A stretch of DNA of 64,000 nucleotides from Mytilus californianus (GCF_021869535.1 NW_026262668.1:71073558-71137557); one strand, 5' to 3'. Numbered from the stretch's first letter, positions 1 to 12,007 are shown. Translations and numbers: made by a program. The notes: a model not told the origin generated them from the letters alone.

Positions 1-456
1 ATGATCAATCACCAGAATTTTTCAAGAAAACTTGTAACTTGTGAAGAACATGCTGAACACTGAAGGTATAATTTTTGTCATAAAAATTCCAGATGAATAA
101 GTGTAACTTGCAGAAATTAGGAGACTACAAATAATGCATGTTGTACCCTTAGACTGTGGGGTACAATTATTTGGGAAAGGAAGGTCAGGAAGGAATAACT
201 ACATTTGCCAGTGAACAACGCTATATTTCATTGGGATAATATCAAATTTATCTTTAATGTTAAAAATATCTAACAATTCATTATCAACAATTTATAACAG
301 TCAATAGAAAATAAAAAATGTTATTCCATATTGCATTGCTGTCAAATCTCTTTCATAAATCATGAAAATGTTTGTAAAACTATCCTTTCTTTGTCTACAG
401 TGATATCTGTACTAATGGGCACAAGACTTCTGATGTCTAAAAAGTAATTACCATAG
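1..456 (-). other. OGG1: OGG1 3' UTR / downstream flank
   Basis: This stretch lies 3' of the OGG1 stop codon on the minus strand and has no open frame of note. A minus-strand ATTAAA (plus-strand TTTAAT at 253-258) sits about 200 nt past the stop and is the best poly(A) signal candidate. The true transcript end cannot be placed from sequence alone. Confidence 0.4.
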
Positions 457-486
457 CTACTTTACTTTCTTCTTCTTTGCCTTTTC
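457..486 (-). CDS. OGG1: OGG1 coding exon 6
   Basis: Micro-exon after TTACAG that encodes EKAKKKKVK and the TAG stop. Its basic content matches the basic C-terminal tail of vertebrate OGG1. Confidence 0.85.
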   Translation of the reverse strand, partial: EKAKKKKVK

Positions 487-3400
487 CTGTAATGAAACAT
501 TAATAAATATGTACCCTGATAAGACATTTGAAATTAACACCTTCACTGTTTCAATGTGGACTTGTTTTTTAGATGAACTATCATTTTTATAAAGCTATGG
601 TAAATAAAAAAAACAAACTGACGGACAAGGTTTTGTAGTCATCTTTTTGTAACCTGTTCCATGATTTGATTGGATAGTAATAGCATTTCTTCTCTTTCAG
701 TAATTTGTTAACAAACTTAATTTTGATTTCAAGGTCCACTTAGAAAACAAGCAAACTTACCGTCATTACTCCTTGTACACAAAGTGTGAGTATGCACATA
801 GGGGGAACATATTGATGGATCTGAAAGCTTTCAGAGTAAATGAATCAGAAAATCATTTTTCATACATTGGTAGTGATTTCCCTATATGATTTAAAAGAAA
901 GGAGTATTACAATTCATGCATTTGCAACTGCAGGCTTTATGCTGGCAGTCAGGAAATTGCAAAAAAATAATCAATTGGTGAAATAACAATAATAACTGCC
1001 GTTATAATTCCTTTAGTATATTTTCATATAAACCCTTAATACAATGTCGCCTGCTTTTTCCTGAACCTTGTGTGATTCACTTATTTGTCTTAGGTATTTA
1101 CATGAAGATGAAAAAAGCAATAGTTGGCAGAATAAACACAATCTTCTCTTTCTGTAGCTAGAAATTTTAGCTGTTTAGTTGCACAAAGTTTCTATGTCTG
1201 TTTGTATTAATGAAGAGCATAGCACAAACTTAATTCATAGAATGTACTGTCAGTTAACAGAATCCATGAGGGTTTGGATTGGGGTCCTTCATTTCAATTT
1301 TCTTCAATTTTTTAGGTCATTTTTCTCTATTCTGTATGTATTTTGCCCTTTATTCTCCAGGATTATAGTTTAGCACCCCATTTTTGCTATTCTTAATTTT
1401 TTGACCTGTTATTTCTCTATCCTGTAAACCCCATCCAGACCCTCATCTATTTCAAAGTATGAGTTATTGTCAGTATCATAAATGCAAAAGATAGTAAAAA
1501 TAAGAAAAAATAATCTTGGCTGGCTCAATTTTTTGGGGAACCACATCACTGATGTATTTTTTATTTGCAAATTAGATTACTTCTGAAGCCCATACTTTTG
1601 TGCATATCATAAATTGTTTTTGAATTATGGGAAAAAAATCTTCTATAACTAAAACAGAAATACACTTAAAAAACTGTGTACTGCTGGCTGTATGATATCA
1701 CATTTTGTAATGTTCTATATAATTTTAATTTACTCCGGAATAACTTACATCCTATACAAAAATACCTTTATTCTGTAGTGTGAAATGCAGAATTTAACAC
1801 ATTTATTGGAAGACACAATGTGTTGTGAATCCATTAAAGAAATAAAACTACCTTAATTTTTGAATCTGTATCTGGACTTTCTCTTTTGAATTTCCTAAGA
1901 TCAGCAGTGAACAGTACCTTAATATACAATACAATATATATAAAATTTTGCAAACAGGTGCAAAACATAATTTTATTCTAAAATCATCATTTGAAACTAT
2001 AAGTTGTATAAAACAATGAGGTATCAATCTGAGATTTTAAGTCATGATCTTCAAAAGTTATTGTCCATACAAATCATGATCGACAATATCGAAAAATCAT
2101 GTTAAAATTAATAGAACCATCTGTGAAAATCACTTCTATACCAATGGTTGTAAATTTCAATTTAGTTTCGATAAATTTCTGAACAAAACTTACAGAATGT
2201 GCCCATCCAGCATATGGTCCCCACAAACTTCTGAAATGATCTCCTGTAAAATATAATGGCAGTTATAGAAAAACCAGTGAAATCAATTGTGTTGATGACA
2301 CTATAATGGAATGCATTGCATTCTATATTTCATTGAACATTCATTTTTGAAAAGCTACTATATAATACTGTAGAATGATTTAATTTGATTACTTCTTAGA
2401 TTTTAGACTCAAGTGGTTGAAAGAATGACTGACTTTTCCAGAAACAACTCTTTAAATTTTCAACCACTGCCTTCACAGAATGTTCGCTGGTCCTTTAAGT
2501 TGAAGTATTGTAGCTCACAGCTAAATTCTATTTGTCCAAAGGGCAAGTTGCTAACAAATATACTAGCTGTATTCCAATTTAACTGGCTTGAGTCCACTGA
2601 GCAGGCACATTTTCATCCCTTGTATTGGGAAGATCATTTTATTTATACTTAACAACTTGCCTTTGGTATTGCTTCTATAAAAAGAATTCAAGGTTGACAT
2701 TTTAATAATTATTTCATTTCTTAGCTATGTGATTTAGTAAATTTCATGCAAATGACAGTTTTATGCTCAGTTTTAAGCTGTCAAAAGGGTATTTATTTAT
2801 GAAAGGCATGACTACTAACAGATACCCTAAGATTTTTTCCTGTTGACAAATTGAAATAATTTCAAGAAATATAACAGTTTTCTGCTTTGATTTTTAATTG
2901 GTGTTGAGCTGAAGGTAAATTTCATTGTGTGGTAGCAAAAAGAATCCTTGTGCAACTAAACAGCTAAAATTTTCAGCTAAAGGAAGAGTATATTGTGTTT
3001 ATTCTGCTTACCTATTTCTTTATACAGATTATCTGTTAGAGATTTTGACTGTTTTAATTTTGGTATGTAATCTCTTGATGCTATTTGCCACACATGGGTG
3101 TCAACTGGAATGGCTCCTGCTTTGTCCATTGACATCAAACAAACACAATCTGCTACCTTAATACAATAAAAAAATATATAAATACATTACTTCAAAAACC
3201 GCACTTTTGAAATTTATCATAAGATTGATTTAGTTACATATACATTATTTACCCGGTACTTATTTCATTCTTTTATTTTCACAAAAGAATCTATGAATAT
3301 CCATTTAAATTTATTCAAGTTTTTTCTTCATAGTATCAAAATCAAATTGCTCAAGTTTTTTTAATTTTAGCCTGTTTGATAAACTTAAGCTTCTTGTGTG

Positions 3401-6400
3401 TTTAATAAATGCACAGGTCACCTATTAGATCATATTAACTTCAGTATTTCCCTTTTTTTTTATTATGACAAGTAAGGCAAAAACAAGTACATAATCATAA
3501 TTTTCTCATGACAGAAGTGTTGAGGGACTTATAAAAAGATTTATACAGCTAAATATTTCCTGCAATAAGACACAATCATTTTTAACTGCTTTACTGAAAA
3601 TGCCAATCCTCCATAAAGTACAAGTAATCTTCATTAAAAAAAATTTGACATAAAATATTCAACAAATGCAAATGCAACAATTTTTTTCTCTCAAAATTTC
3701 CCCATTTCAAAATATAACATACCTTAGCACCTACACCATTGAGTTTCATTAATTGCTGCTTTGCTTCTTCATATGGCTTTTCTCTCAAACTAAATAAAAA
3801 ATCTTCTCCACCATTTTCACTGAGATAATGAGCTGATGAACTGATGTATTTGGCCCGATAACCAAAACCTAACTGTCTCAATTTTTCTTCCACACCTTCT
3901 CCTGCCAGTGATGATATGGATGGGAAAGCAAAATAAGCCTGGCCATCTATTTCTGTTATCTTCTCACCATAATTTTCACATAATTTTTCTACCATCGAAC
4001 TTATTCTAGATATATGGTTATTGGACGAACAAATAAAAGAAAATAAATTTTCAACAGGATGCTGACGAAGCATTCTAACTCCTTGGAAGTTTTCCGATTT
4101 CTCCCGAAAATTTGGGTCTTTGTGCGACCATTGTGCATAGAGATCTTGGAGTTTTACAGAGAGCTGTAAATAATCACTCAAAATGTTTAATTCATTATCA
4201 CATTCGTTTCCTACATTTTCACACCAAATGTATTTTTCTTCAACAGTTCTTGTCATCTTTTCTGTTGTCCCCTTTTTACTTAATTTTCTATGCTTTTTGG
4301 TGGGTGGACGTTTTTCTATCTTGGTTTGTTGTTGCATAAAATTACCCTGAGTGGTATAAAAGATCTCATTTTCATTTTGCTTCAGCTTCCACACTCGTCC
4401 TGCTAATACCCCAACCCAAGTACCAGGGATATTCTCTTTCCATCTGTAAAATATTTATAATTTTATAAAAGATTAAAAGTTTTCTTAAATCACAATGTTC
4501 TCTGTGCATCCTGTATGTACCTTTTTGCATGCATCAGAACTTTATTCATGAAGTTCAGACATATATAATTTCATGCTAAAGGCAATGGTACTTAAAAAAA
4601 ATTATTTCAAGAATCTGTGTTTTGAATTTAGTTTGACATATAGTGTAGATTTATACATTTCTTAATCATAATTCATCACCATAAAGAAGTAAGATATTGA
4701 CAGCAATAAAAGCACAGTTCACTTGATATTTAGAGCTTTTTTCCTAATGCTTGTAGTTTAAAGGTTTGGTTGGCTTGCTTGCTTTGTTTGAATAAATATT
4801 TGCTCAAGCATTGTAATTAAGATTGACATCTGCAATCAATAGATAGGCGGGGCTTCAGCTTGTATACATTATACTCTGCATTATACTTAACATCCAATAA
4901 CATTTAAGTATAAAGTATACAAGCTGAAGCCCCACCTTTCTATTGATTGCAGATGTCAATCTTAATACAATGCTTGAGCAAACATTTATAGATACAAACA
5001 AAGCAAGCAAGCCAACCAAACCTTTAAACTACAAGCATTTGGAAAATAGCTCTAATCATTGTCCAGTTTTTCATGAGATTTTTATCTCCAGTTTATCCAT
5101 CCCATATCCTTTCTTTTTGTAATTTCAATATCATTAATAAGATGGATGGAGTTGTTATACATGTACATTAGGTATTTTGCTGCTGAAATTCAAAATAACA
5201 TTGTCATAATATTATCTTAATAAAATATGAAATATATGGGTAGAAGTCAATTTTAATTTAATTCTTATATATTAGACAGAACATTGATTATAAAAAAACA
5301 TATAACCAGAAGCTTTGGAAATAGCAATCCTTACCAAATAAACAGAGATATTTTTAAATTTTATTTCAAATGTAAATTTATACACTTTATATAACTATTC
5401 ATAGTATGAACACAGAAAGTATAAGTTTGACCACTGATATTGGTTTATTGTTCATTGTTACTGTCAATGACTGTTCAGAAAGAACTTCTGTTAGTTGTAA
5501 CACCACAATTCATCACTTATACATCATATAAACAATCAGGAACAACTGGAACATCTGACAGACTAGTAATAACGTTTACCTCTAACCTTCGAGAGCTCAT
5601 CAGGAGGTAGCATTTACCTGATATTATGTTATATCATGACACAATGACACGAGGACAAAATCAATAACACATAAAAATAAATATACTAATGAACTTAAAA
5701 TCGTGATATCAGGTCGTTCCGGCCCCAAGTCCATCCGTCCCCAAGTCAATCCGTCCCAAGTCGTTTCGTCCCACAACAATCTGGACCCATGATAAAATAA
5801 TGAATAATTTATATTTACATTGGAGGATTTGGTGACATATTTGATTCAGGGTAAATGGAATTTGCACAAAGTATCAATGACTAATGACAGCAGGTAAGTG
5901 AAGAATGCCTAATATTTGAGGAACATTCAGATTACTTATTTTAAATTGATACGAAAAGGAGTATGATTGGTACTGTATATGAAGTTATTTTCCATGAATT
6001 GATAACTTGGAATATCATGGAAAAAAAAAAGTTTTTACTTAATTCACACATTGAAGAGATTTACAATCCAACGGAACATATAATTATATAATCATCATTA
6101 TAACTTGTTTAAATCAAATCAATGTCTAAATTGTTTTTTCAACAATTGTTTCAGGATCAGAACCAAAGTAATACCAGTCGTAATCACTTAATTCAATCAA
6201 AATCATGACTGATAAAATTTATTTAATCAACAAGGTTTTTATAGTTTGATCTTTTGATGGTACTAAATTCTCTTATATATATATTTTTATTATAATTATG
6301 CATACACAATAGTCTTGAAAACTTGTAATAAAAACATAAATCAACATAATTGTTTTATACTGCATAATCATCCCTACTCATTAAAGGTGATAAATTGATT

Positions 6401-8706
6401 TGAATTCAAATATTTTACATTAAAATAATATTCTATTTCTGTATGAAATCTTAATATAAATATTTGACATATTTAAAAAAAATATTCCAACAAATGTCTT
6501 ATCTAATGAAAATTCAATATTTAAAAATATATAAAATATTTGACAAAGGCATACTTTTTTACCGTCCACCTTTTTTATTATAATAAAATTCATAAACATT
6601 TATGTATGACCATAACACCAACATTTTAGTTGGTGATGATAAGATTCAAATAGGACAGACCCTGTGCTAGTTGGTGATGATAAGATTCATTGTTTGTTAT
6701 ATGCCGATGACTTGGTACTATTGTCAAGTAGTCCAGAAGGACTACAATGTAGTCTTGACAATCTAGCTCAATTCTGTACAGATTGGAAGCTGGAAGTAAA
6801 TTCTACAAAATCAAAAGTCCTAATATTCAATTCTAACGGCAAATCATTTCAAAACTTTTTTACTATCAACAAATCTTATGTTGAGACAGTTGATAAGTAT
6901 TGTTACCTTGGGATAACTTTAAAATGCAATGGTAAATTTAACCTTGCCTCCAATTTATTGATGGAAAAGGCTAGAAAAGCTCTATTCAAAATAAAGAAAT
7001 CTCTTAGTCTGAACAATTCATGTAGACTTTTAGAATTTTTTTTTGATACAATGGTACTTCCAATTTTAGTATATGGAAGTGAAGTTTGGGGTATTGAATC
7101 AATTCTAAAAAATACTGAGAATGAACCATTCAAGTTTCATATAAAATTTATGAAAGAAATTCTTGGGGTTCACTGTAAAACTTCCAACAATGCATGTCGC
7201 AGTGAGCTTGGTAGACTCCCCTTAAAAGCTAAAATTATGTTATCCTCCATGAAATTCTTAGATCATTTAATCTCATCTGACAAGATCTTAGCTCATGACA
7301 TTTTTATTAAAACAAGAGAAAACAACCTATGGACAAGTAATATGAAGAAATGTATCCAAAATCTGGGCTTCTCGTATTTAACATCTTTTCATGTACCAAT
7401 TAAACCTATGCTTGCTCAGATAAAACAACGAATTCATGACCAAATTTTACAGGAACAGAATTCATATATTACGGAATCATCAAAATTATCATTTTTTCAA
7501 CATTATTGTTTTTCAAATAAACGTGCACACTATGTTGATCAATTGAATATGTTGAAAGATAGGGCACCTTCGGCAAAACTTAGGCTAAGTGCACACAATC
7601 TTGAAATTGAAAGAGGCAGGTACCTGCGAGTTTACAGAGAAGAAAGGTTGTGCAAATTATGTCATAATAACAATATAGAAGACGAAAAACATTTTTAAAA
7701 ATTATGACAAACAATCCAAAACTGAGGATGAATATATTAAACTACTACTTAATAGCAAGTGTAGAACAAAACTTAGATTCATTTTATTCTTTATTAATCA
7801 ATCATTTGAATTAAGGAAAAATGTCCTGACAAATGAGTAATATGAACATTATGAAGCTATAACATACAATGTATATATGTCAGTAGACTATTCTACATTA
7901 ACCTATGTATATTAATATATATATAACTGCAAATTTCATTGTTCGAAATGTGCCTATTAATATGTTATGTAGTATTGTTTAATTGATGCATCATTACCAT
8001 TTGTATACTTATAGTTGTATGGGCCGTTGCCAATTATTGTAATTGAGTTTGTGCCAATAAAATATTTTGTATTTTTTTGTATGTATTACAATTCGTATAT
8101 ATTTTTTTGTATCCCTTATGAATATTTTTTAAATTGGGGCCGCCCGGGCCGGATCAACTTTAAATATAAGAAATGATATGGGGCCGGATCGACTTGGGAT
8201 GAAACGACTTTGGCAGGAACGACATGAAAGAAAGCAAAATCGTAACTTATTTTTCTAAAAGTTGCGCTTGAAAAATTTGTAATATGGAATTTTTTCCCTT
8301 TCAAAAATAACACCTTCTTCATACTATAACACAAAATTAAGCAGAACAAAATAAAAGTAAGAGTGAACATAAATATGGGCAAAAAGTCCATACCATGCCC
8401 TAGTCTGTATATGTTAAAATTTCTATTGACACTCAATTAAATAAAATGATTTTCAAACTAGAGCAATGTCGACTTGAGTCTCAGTCTTTCTGTACAACTT
8501 GATACCTTGAACAACATTCCCTCCCCCTTTTTTTCCGCGTGCCGTGATACGCCACAACGACTTCAGAAAAATGACAACAACAACAAAAGATTTAAGGTAA
8601 GTGTAAACCTGAATGACTGTCCACATGCCAGTGTTTTATCAAGCCGTAATTCTTTGATTGGACACATAAATGACTTGAAGGTTGATTCAATCATGGGCGC
8701 AGCCAT
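457..8706 (-). CDS. OGG1: OGG1, 8-oxoguanine DNA glycosylase/AP lyase (6 coding exons, complete)
   Basis: Bifunctional base-excision-repair glycosylase that removes 8-oxoguanine opposite C and nicks the abasic site, in nucleus and mitochondria. Coding exons in transcript order: 8706-8609, 4443-3723, 3156-3012, 2243-2194, 1917-1852, 486-457. All introns are GT-AG, and phases join to one 369-aa frame (human OGG1 is 345 aa). Visible landmarks: N-terminal CPIKELRLD and GQSFRW; NNHISR (human N149/R154 region); [10 protein letters not shown]; helix-hairpin-helix [15 protein letters not shown] with catalytic Lys273 and Asp292 (PVDTHVW) 19 residues apart, as in human K249/D268; [11 protein letters not shown]; a lysine-rich C-terminus KAKKKKVK that could be a nuclear signal. 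The start is the first ATG after an in-frame TAA. Oddities: about 30 extra Lys/Thr-rich residues near residues 65-95, and His337 where human has Gln315. Intron 1 (4.2 kb) carries mobile elements. Confidence 0.95.
1852..1917 (-). CDS. OGG1: OGG1 coding exon 5
   Basis: Encodes 22 residues beginning [10 protein letters not shown], the C-terminal helix whose Phe341 matches human Phe319, which stacks on the oxidised base. Phase 0 at both ends; donor GTAGTT is weak. Confidence 0.88.
2194..2243 (-). CDS. OGG1: OGG1 coding exon 4
   Basis: Fifty nucleotides encoding [16 protein letters not shown] after completing a split Gly codon. Acceptor TTTACAG, donor GTAAGT. The His before Ser replaces the Gln315 of human OGG1. 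Confidence 0.93.
3012..3156 (-). CDS. OGG1: OGG1 coding exon 3
   Basis: Encodes [12 protein letters not shown], then [16 protein letters not shown] with catalytic Asp292, then a linker ending NLYKEIG. Donor GTAAGC, phase 1. Confidence 0.95.
3723..4443 (-). CDS. OGG1: OGG1 coding exon 2
   Basis: Large exon encoding residues 33-273. It begins by completing Arg33 followed by [15 protein letters not shown] and ends at catalytic Lys273 of GVGAK; donor GTATGT. Several human exons correspond to this single one. Confidence 0.95.
4733..5052. mobile_element. 320-bp foldback MITE, copy 1, TA target duplication
   Basis: Two near-identical inverted arms of roughly 140 bp (left GAGCTTTTTTCC..., right ...GGAAAATAGCTC) surround a short AT-rich centre. 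TA sits directly outside both ends (4731-4732 and 5053-5054), as in Tc1/mariner-type elements. A second copy of almost the same length is at 57341-57661. No coding capacity. It lies in OGG1 intron 1. Confidence 0.85.
5714..8213. mobile_element. Inverted-repeat unit with AAGTCGATCC-like iterated ends
   Basis: The left end (5714-5775) is a run of CCCAAGTC-AATCCGTCC-type words, and the right end (8150-8213) holds the same words inverted (GATCGACTTGGGATGAAACG). The outermost GGTCGTTCC / GGAACGAC pair brackets 2.5 kb that includes the LINE fragment at 6664. I could not fix a target-site duplication, so whether this is one transposon or two matching repeat blocks is open. Confidence 0.5.
6664..8075 (+). 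pseudogene. 5'-truncated non-LTR retrotransposon (LINE) reverse transcriptase remnant
   Basis: A 344-residue frame (6664-7698) carries the reverse-transcriptase catalytic box as [11 protein letters not shown], then the thumb-like [25 protein letters not shown] and [12 protein letters not shown] blocks of CR1/Jockey-like mollusc LINEs. The N-terminal part of RT and all of ORF1/endonuclease are missing. After DEKHF the frame breaks, and a [14 protein letters not shown]-like continuation is found in another frame up to about 7830. A 3' UTR-like tail with AATAAAATAT follows near 8058. Antisense to OGG1, within its intron 1; not functional. Confidence 0.85.
8609..8706 (-). CDS. OGG1: OGG1 coding exon 1
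   Basis: Starts MAAPMIEST and ends GQSF plus two bases of Arg33. ATG context AAACATGG is favourable. An upstream TTG-initiated reading is closed by TAA before any other ATG, so Met at 8706 is chosen. Donor GTTTAC. Confidence 0.92.
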
Positions 8707-8763
8707 GTTTTTCTTTTTCACGTACAGTGCGAGATTTATCGTTGTTGCGGGCAACGTTTACAA
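8707..8763. promoter_or_regulatory. Divergent start region upstream of OGG1
   Basis: Only 57 bp separate the OGG1 ATG on the minus strand (AACATGGCTGC) from an ATG on the plus strand (CAAATGGCGGCC). Both start contexts resemble the YY1-type AANATGGCGGC initiator motif, in opposite orientation. This suggests a bidirectional promoter, though no transcript evidence is available here. Confidence 0.45.
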
Positions 8764-8844
8764 ATGGCGGCCACTGGCCAAGGTGCAGATGATCAAGGTG
8801 ATTTGTTTGATTCCCCTTTTGTCTTTCTGTTTGGCCCTGAAAAA
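8764..8844 (+). CDS. Possible first exon of a plus-strand transcript (unassigned)
   Basis: ATG in a GGCGGCC context opens a 27-codon segment, MAATGQGADDQ...FLFGPEK, ending at AAAAA|GTAAAC, a usable donor in phase 0. I do not recognise the peptide. It could be the start of an unseen gene, or a leader exon of LRRIQ3. A TATAG acceptor exists at 11965; joined there, the frame stops after a few codons, which would make this an upstream ORF. Alternatively it may be chance. Confidence 0.25.
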
Positions 8845-9437
8845 GTAAACATTTGCAATTCGTCAGTTTATTAATATTAAAATGCACGTCAAAATGTATC
8901 TGATCTCCCAATGAAACGCATGACTGACAAAGTAAGACTTGTATGAGAAGGAAATGACATTATGAGGATGCAAGTCTGCAGTTATTTAATGATTTCGGTT
9001 GACATTTTGGTATTTTCCCAGGCATTGCCTTGTCTATTCACTGGAGTACCTATAAATAAGTGATAACCCGTAAACAGGTTGGGGAGGTTCCTCATTAAAT
9101 CATTAAATGGTACTAACTTCTATCCTCATTTATGGGTATTATATATCCCAAAACGGGTATCAATAGACCTTACCACTATTTGTGAATCTGCAACACTTGA
9201 CCTGAGAAACTGTGACACTTGAATTTGACGTCGTACAACAATCACTTTTCCTTTGTGGCGTCAGACATTTTCTATTGTGACGTCAAAATTTTACGGGAAC
9301 TTTTTTGTTGTTCGGTAATGACAAAAAAATAGCGATAAGGTGTATTTTCAGTTATAAAAATATGAACTTTGGACATGGGGCAAACATTAGGTTAAAGGAC
9401 AACATTTTGCCTAAAGACACCATGAGTCTGACTGAAA

Positions 9438-10131
9438 TATCACATACCTGCCAACCCTCCTGTTTTGAGCGGGAGTCTCCCCTGGAATAACCCACGTTCG
9501 TAATTCTCTGGCTTTTTCATTACTTTCAATAGAAATAAATAAACAATCAGCTTTCATTTGAAAACTTTGGTCAGTAGTTTTTATGTTAGATATATAAGTA
9601 ATCCAAATTCAGTTAATTCTGCTATGTCAACTCCAACAAGATAAAGGTCTTTGTCTGGACTAAGCGGCAGTGTAAAAAAGAAGAAATAGATAACTGCAAA
9701 TCGAAATGTTAAGCAGATTTGAATGAAAGATTTTCAATTTTTACGACCAAGTTCACTTGGCAATGAATCTTTTTGCACATCTTGTTCAAACAAACATTTT
9801 TCGATTTCTTCTGGTGGTCTGTACGATGTTTGAAAGCATGCTTAGTGTGAGACTCACAACAAAATCAAAATCTTTAATGTTGTGAGTTATGAGACTTGGA
9901 GGTATCGAAAAAGGCTAAAAAAAAAAACACCTTGTATAGATTATAACCATGAATTGAAGAAATATTTAAAAGTATATTTATTAACTCTAATTGGTGTTTT
10001 GTAGATGATTATGTAAACAGGTCATATTTTTAACTTGAAAATGTCGTTCGCGCAAAATCTCCCCCTCAGCTATCATAGCTGAGGGGGAGATCTCCCTCTT
10101 TGAAGGTTTCAGAGGTTGGCAGGTATGATAT
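9438..10131. mobile_element. 694-bp element with ATACCTGCCAACC inverted ends
   Basis: TATCACATACCTGCCAACC at the left is mirrored by GGTTGGCAGGTATGATAT at the right. Just inside the right end is a 35-nt hairpin with a 17-bp perfect stem (arm ATCTCCCCCTCAGCTAT, 10058-10092). The left end has a matching GGGAGTCTCCC. No ORF. Confidence 0.65.
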
Positions 10132-10190
10132 CATCAGGATAAAAGTTAACAGCCTTCAAAAAGTAGGATTTTTGGAGGCCATTATCTCAG

Positions 10191-10345
10191 GGCTGCCAAG
10201 TCTCATGCGTTTAGCGTGAGACTCACGCATTTTCATGCTTATTTGGCGGCATTTTCCTTTGATCTATTGTTTTTTCTCTTTGATTTTACGATTTTGGCCA
10301 AATCTCACGCATTTGCATTATTAAAAGTTGGCAGAACTGTTATCT
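10191..10345. repeat. Short CTGCCAA/TTGGCAG inverted-repeat element
   Basis: CTGCCAAGTCTCATGCG at the left is answered by CTCACGCA...TTGGCAG at the right. The internal TGAGACTCAC word also occurs in the 9438-10131 element, so the two may be related. Confidence 0.45.
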
Positions 10346-10938
10346 TTGTATTTAGTACTCATTTGAACTCTTAAAGGGAAAAATGTTGTCATTTATATGA
10401 ATATTTGCACCATGACAGGTATCATGATGAAATCATAAATTAGTTTTTTTATCACTGTAAATTGATACCCGATTTTGGGTATAATACCAATATAAAATTA
10501 AATGCGGATAGTACCTAATAATGAGGATATTCCTCAACCTGTTAAACATATATTTTATTGCCATGGATTTTGCTATTCAATGAAGTTCAGTAAATTTTTT
10601 TAACCTATAAGTTTGTGCATCTTGTTGATGGCCGGCTTTTATGTCGATCAAGGCCCAAGTTGATCTGGCCATGGCCTAAATTTGATCTAGCCCAAGTCAA
10701 TTCCTTTTCACCAGTTTTAAGCATGTCTTTTAGTCTCATGACAAGTCACTAGTGGAGTAGGAACTCCTGACCCTTCAGAACACCTGAGTTCATACCTGGT
10801 TTTTGGTTGAGTTTAATGTCTCCCAATGTGTAGTTGTATATAATATAACTTCTATTTAGTGTTTTGTGGATTGTTGGTTAAACTTTTCATCTTTTGTTCT
10901 CTTTTCTATACTAGTATGCACTTACAGCCAAATAAAAG

Positions 10939-11241
10939 TATATGTGTGGTTCCAGTTACCCCACCGACCCTAGTTTTAACCCCCCGACCCAAGAACTTTT
11001 TTTTCCATTTCTGAAAAATAATTTTCGAACGATCCCATTTTGTGGAATGTGAATTTCAATAATTAAATTCACAGATTTCTGTCATCTGAATTTCCATTAG
11101 AAGTATATATCCAATATGGCTAAAATGCAACAAAATTAACATATTTGTTTATTTTACTTTTACAACCAAACATATAGAGAAAAAAATTGCCGACCTACCG
11201 ACCCTATTTTTTTTCAGGATGTAACTGGAACCACACATATA
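10939..11241. mobile_element. About 300-bp MITE with ATGTGTGGTTCCAGTTAC inverted ends
   Basis: The ends are perfect inverted repeats of 21 bp including flanking TA (left 10939-10959, right 11221-11241), and similarity continues imperfectly outward through AAATAAAA. The interior repeats CCGACCCTA-type words. A TA target duplication is plausible. Confidence 0.65.
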
Positions 11242-12007
11242 TTTTTATTTAGCCTAATTAAAATCAATTGATTGCATAGTTTTCCATTTATTGTAAAAAC
11301 TTTAGAAGCCACAGTCTGTATTCTAGTCTTTTTGTACTTTCTAGCACAAGTGTAAACTAATATAAAATTCCATAGTAGTTAAAGATATATAACTTCAAAA
11401 AAAAGTTCAAAGCAACACTGCAAACAATACACCTAAAAAAATCAAACGCTTAAAACAATTTTTTTGGGGAACAATCTTGTAATTTTCTAATCCTATATGT
11501 TTGGACATTCAATCAATTTGAACTAAAATATTAGCAACTGCACAATTTGCATTCTGTATTTCCTTTTAAATATTAATGGAGAAGACATGTACAGATCCTG
11601 GGCACACATAATACTATCTACCTACATGTAGGTTCCTTTAAAACTTTTAATTAATAAGTACAAAAACATAATGATCGATCACCAAGAACAATCTGCAAAA
11701 ATGCAGATTTTATTTCTTACTTTTAAGGGAAAAGTACATATATGTATTATACTTATACACATATATGTCATAACTTTAAAACATCTGCAATTACAGACAT
11801 TTGTTTGACTACAAATAAAAGTAAAGAGCTACAAACAGACCAAAATGAAATGTTTATTTAGAATCAGGTAAATATCAAAATGATAGTAATAAACTGGATA
11901 TATCATACAATTTTGAAATATTAATGTTATATTTATGGTTTGAATGTATAATTTTATAAATATAGGTAAAGACCAGTAAGATAGTCTGAAAAAAAACAAC
12001 AGTCAAC

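Larger units (their letters stand above)
8845..12007. other. Spacer between the OGG1 start and the LRRIQ3 start codon
   Basis: No gene seen. A perfect CRE-like TGACGTCA is at 9278-9285, with a related TGACGTCG at about 9227. Three inverted-repeat elements (entered separately) fill much of 9.4-11.3 kb. A weak copy of the GAGCACCTGAGATCACC repeat tail occurs around 10745-10905. Confidence 0.5.

Noticed and set aside
8474-8848. 124-residue plus-strand frame across the OGG1 first exon
   Set aside because: Opposite strand of OGG1 exon 1, which has clear family identity; the frame has no recognisable domain.
9278-9285. CRE (TGACGTCA) as a promoter element of LRRIQ3 or OGG1
   Set aside because: The motif is perfect but more than 500 bp from either start; not enough to call a functional site, so noted only in the spacer entry.
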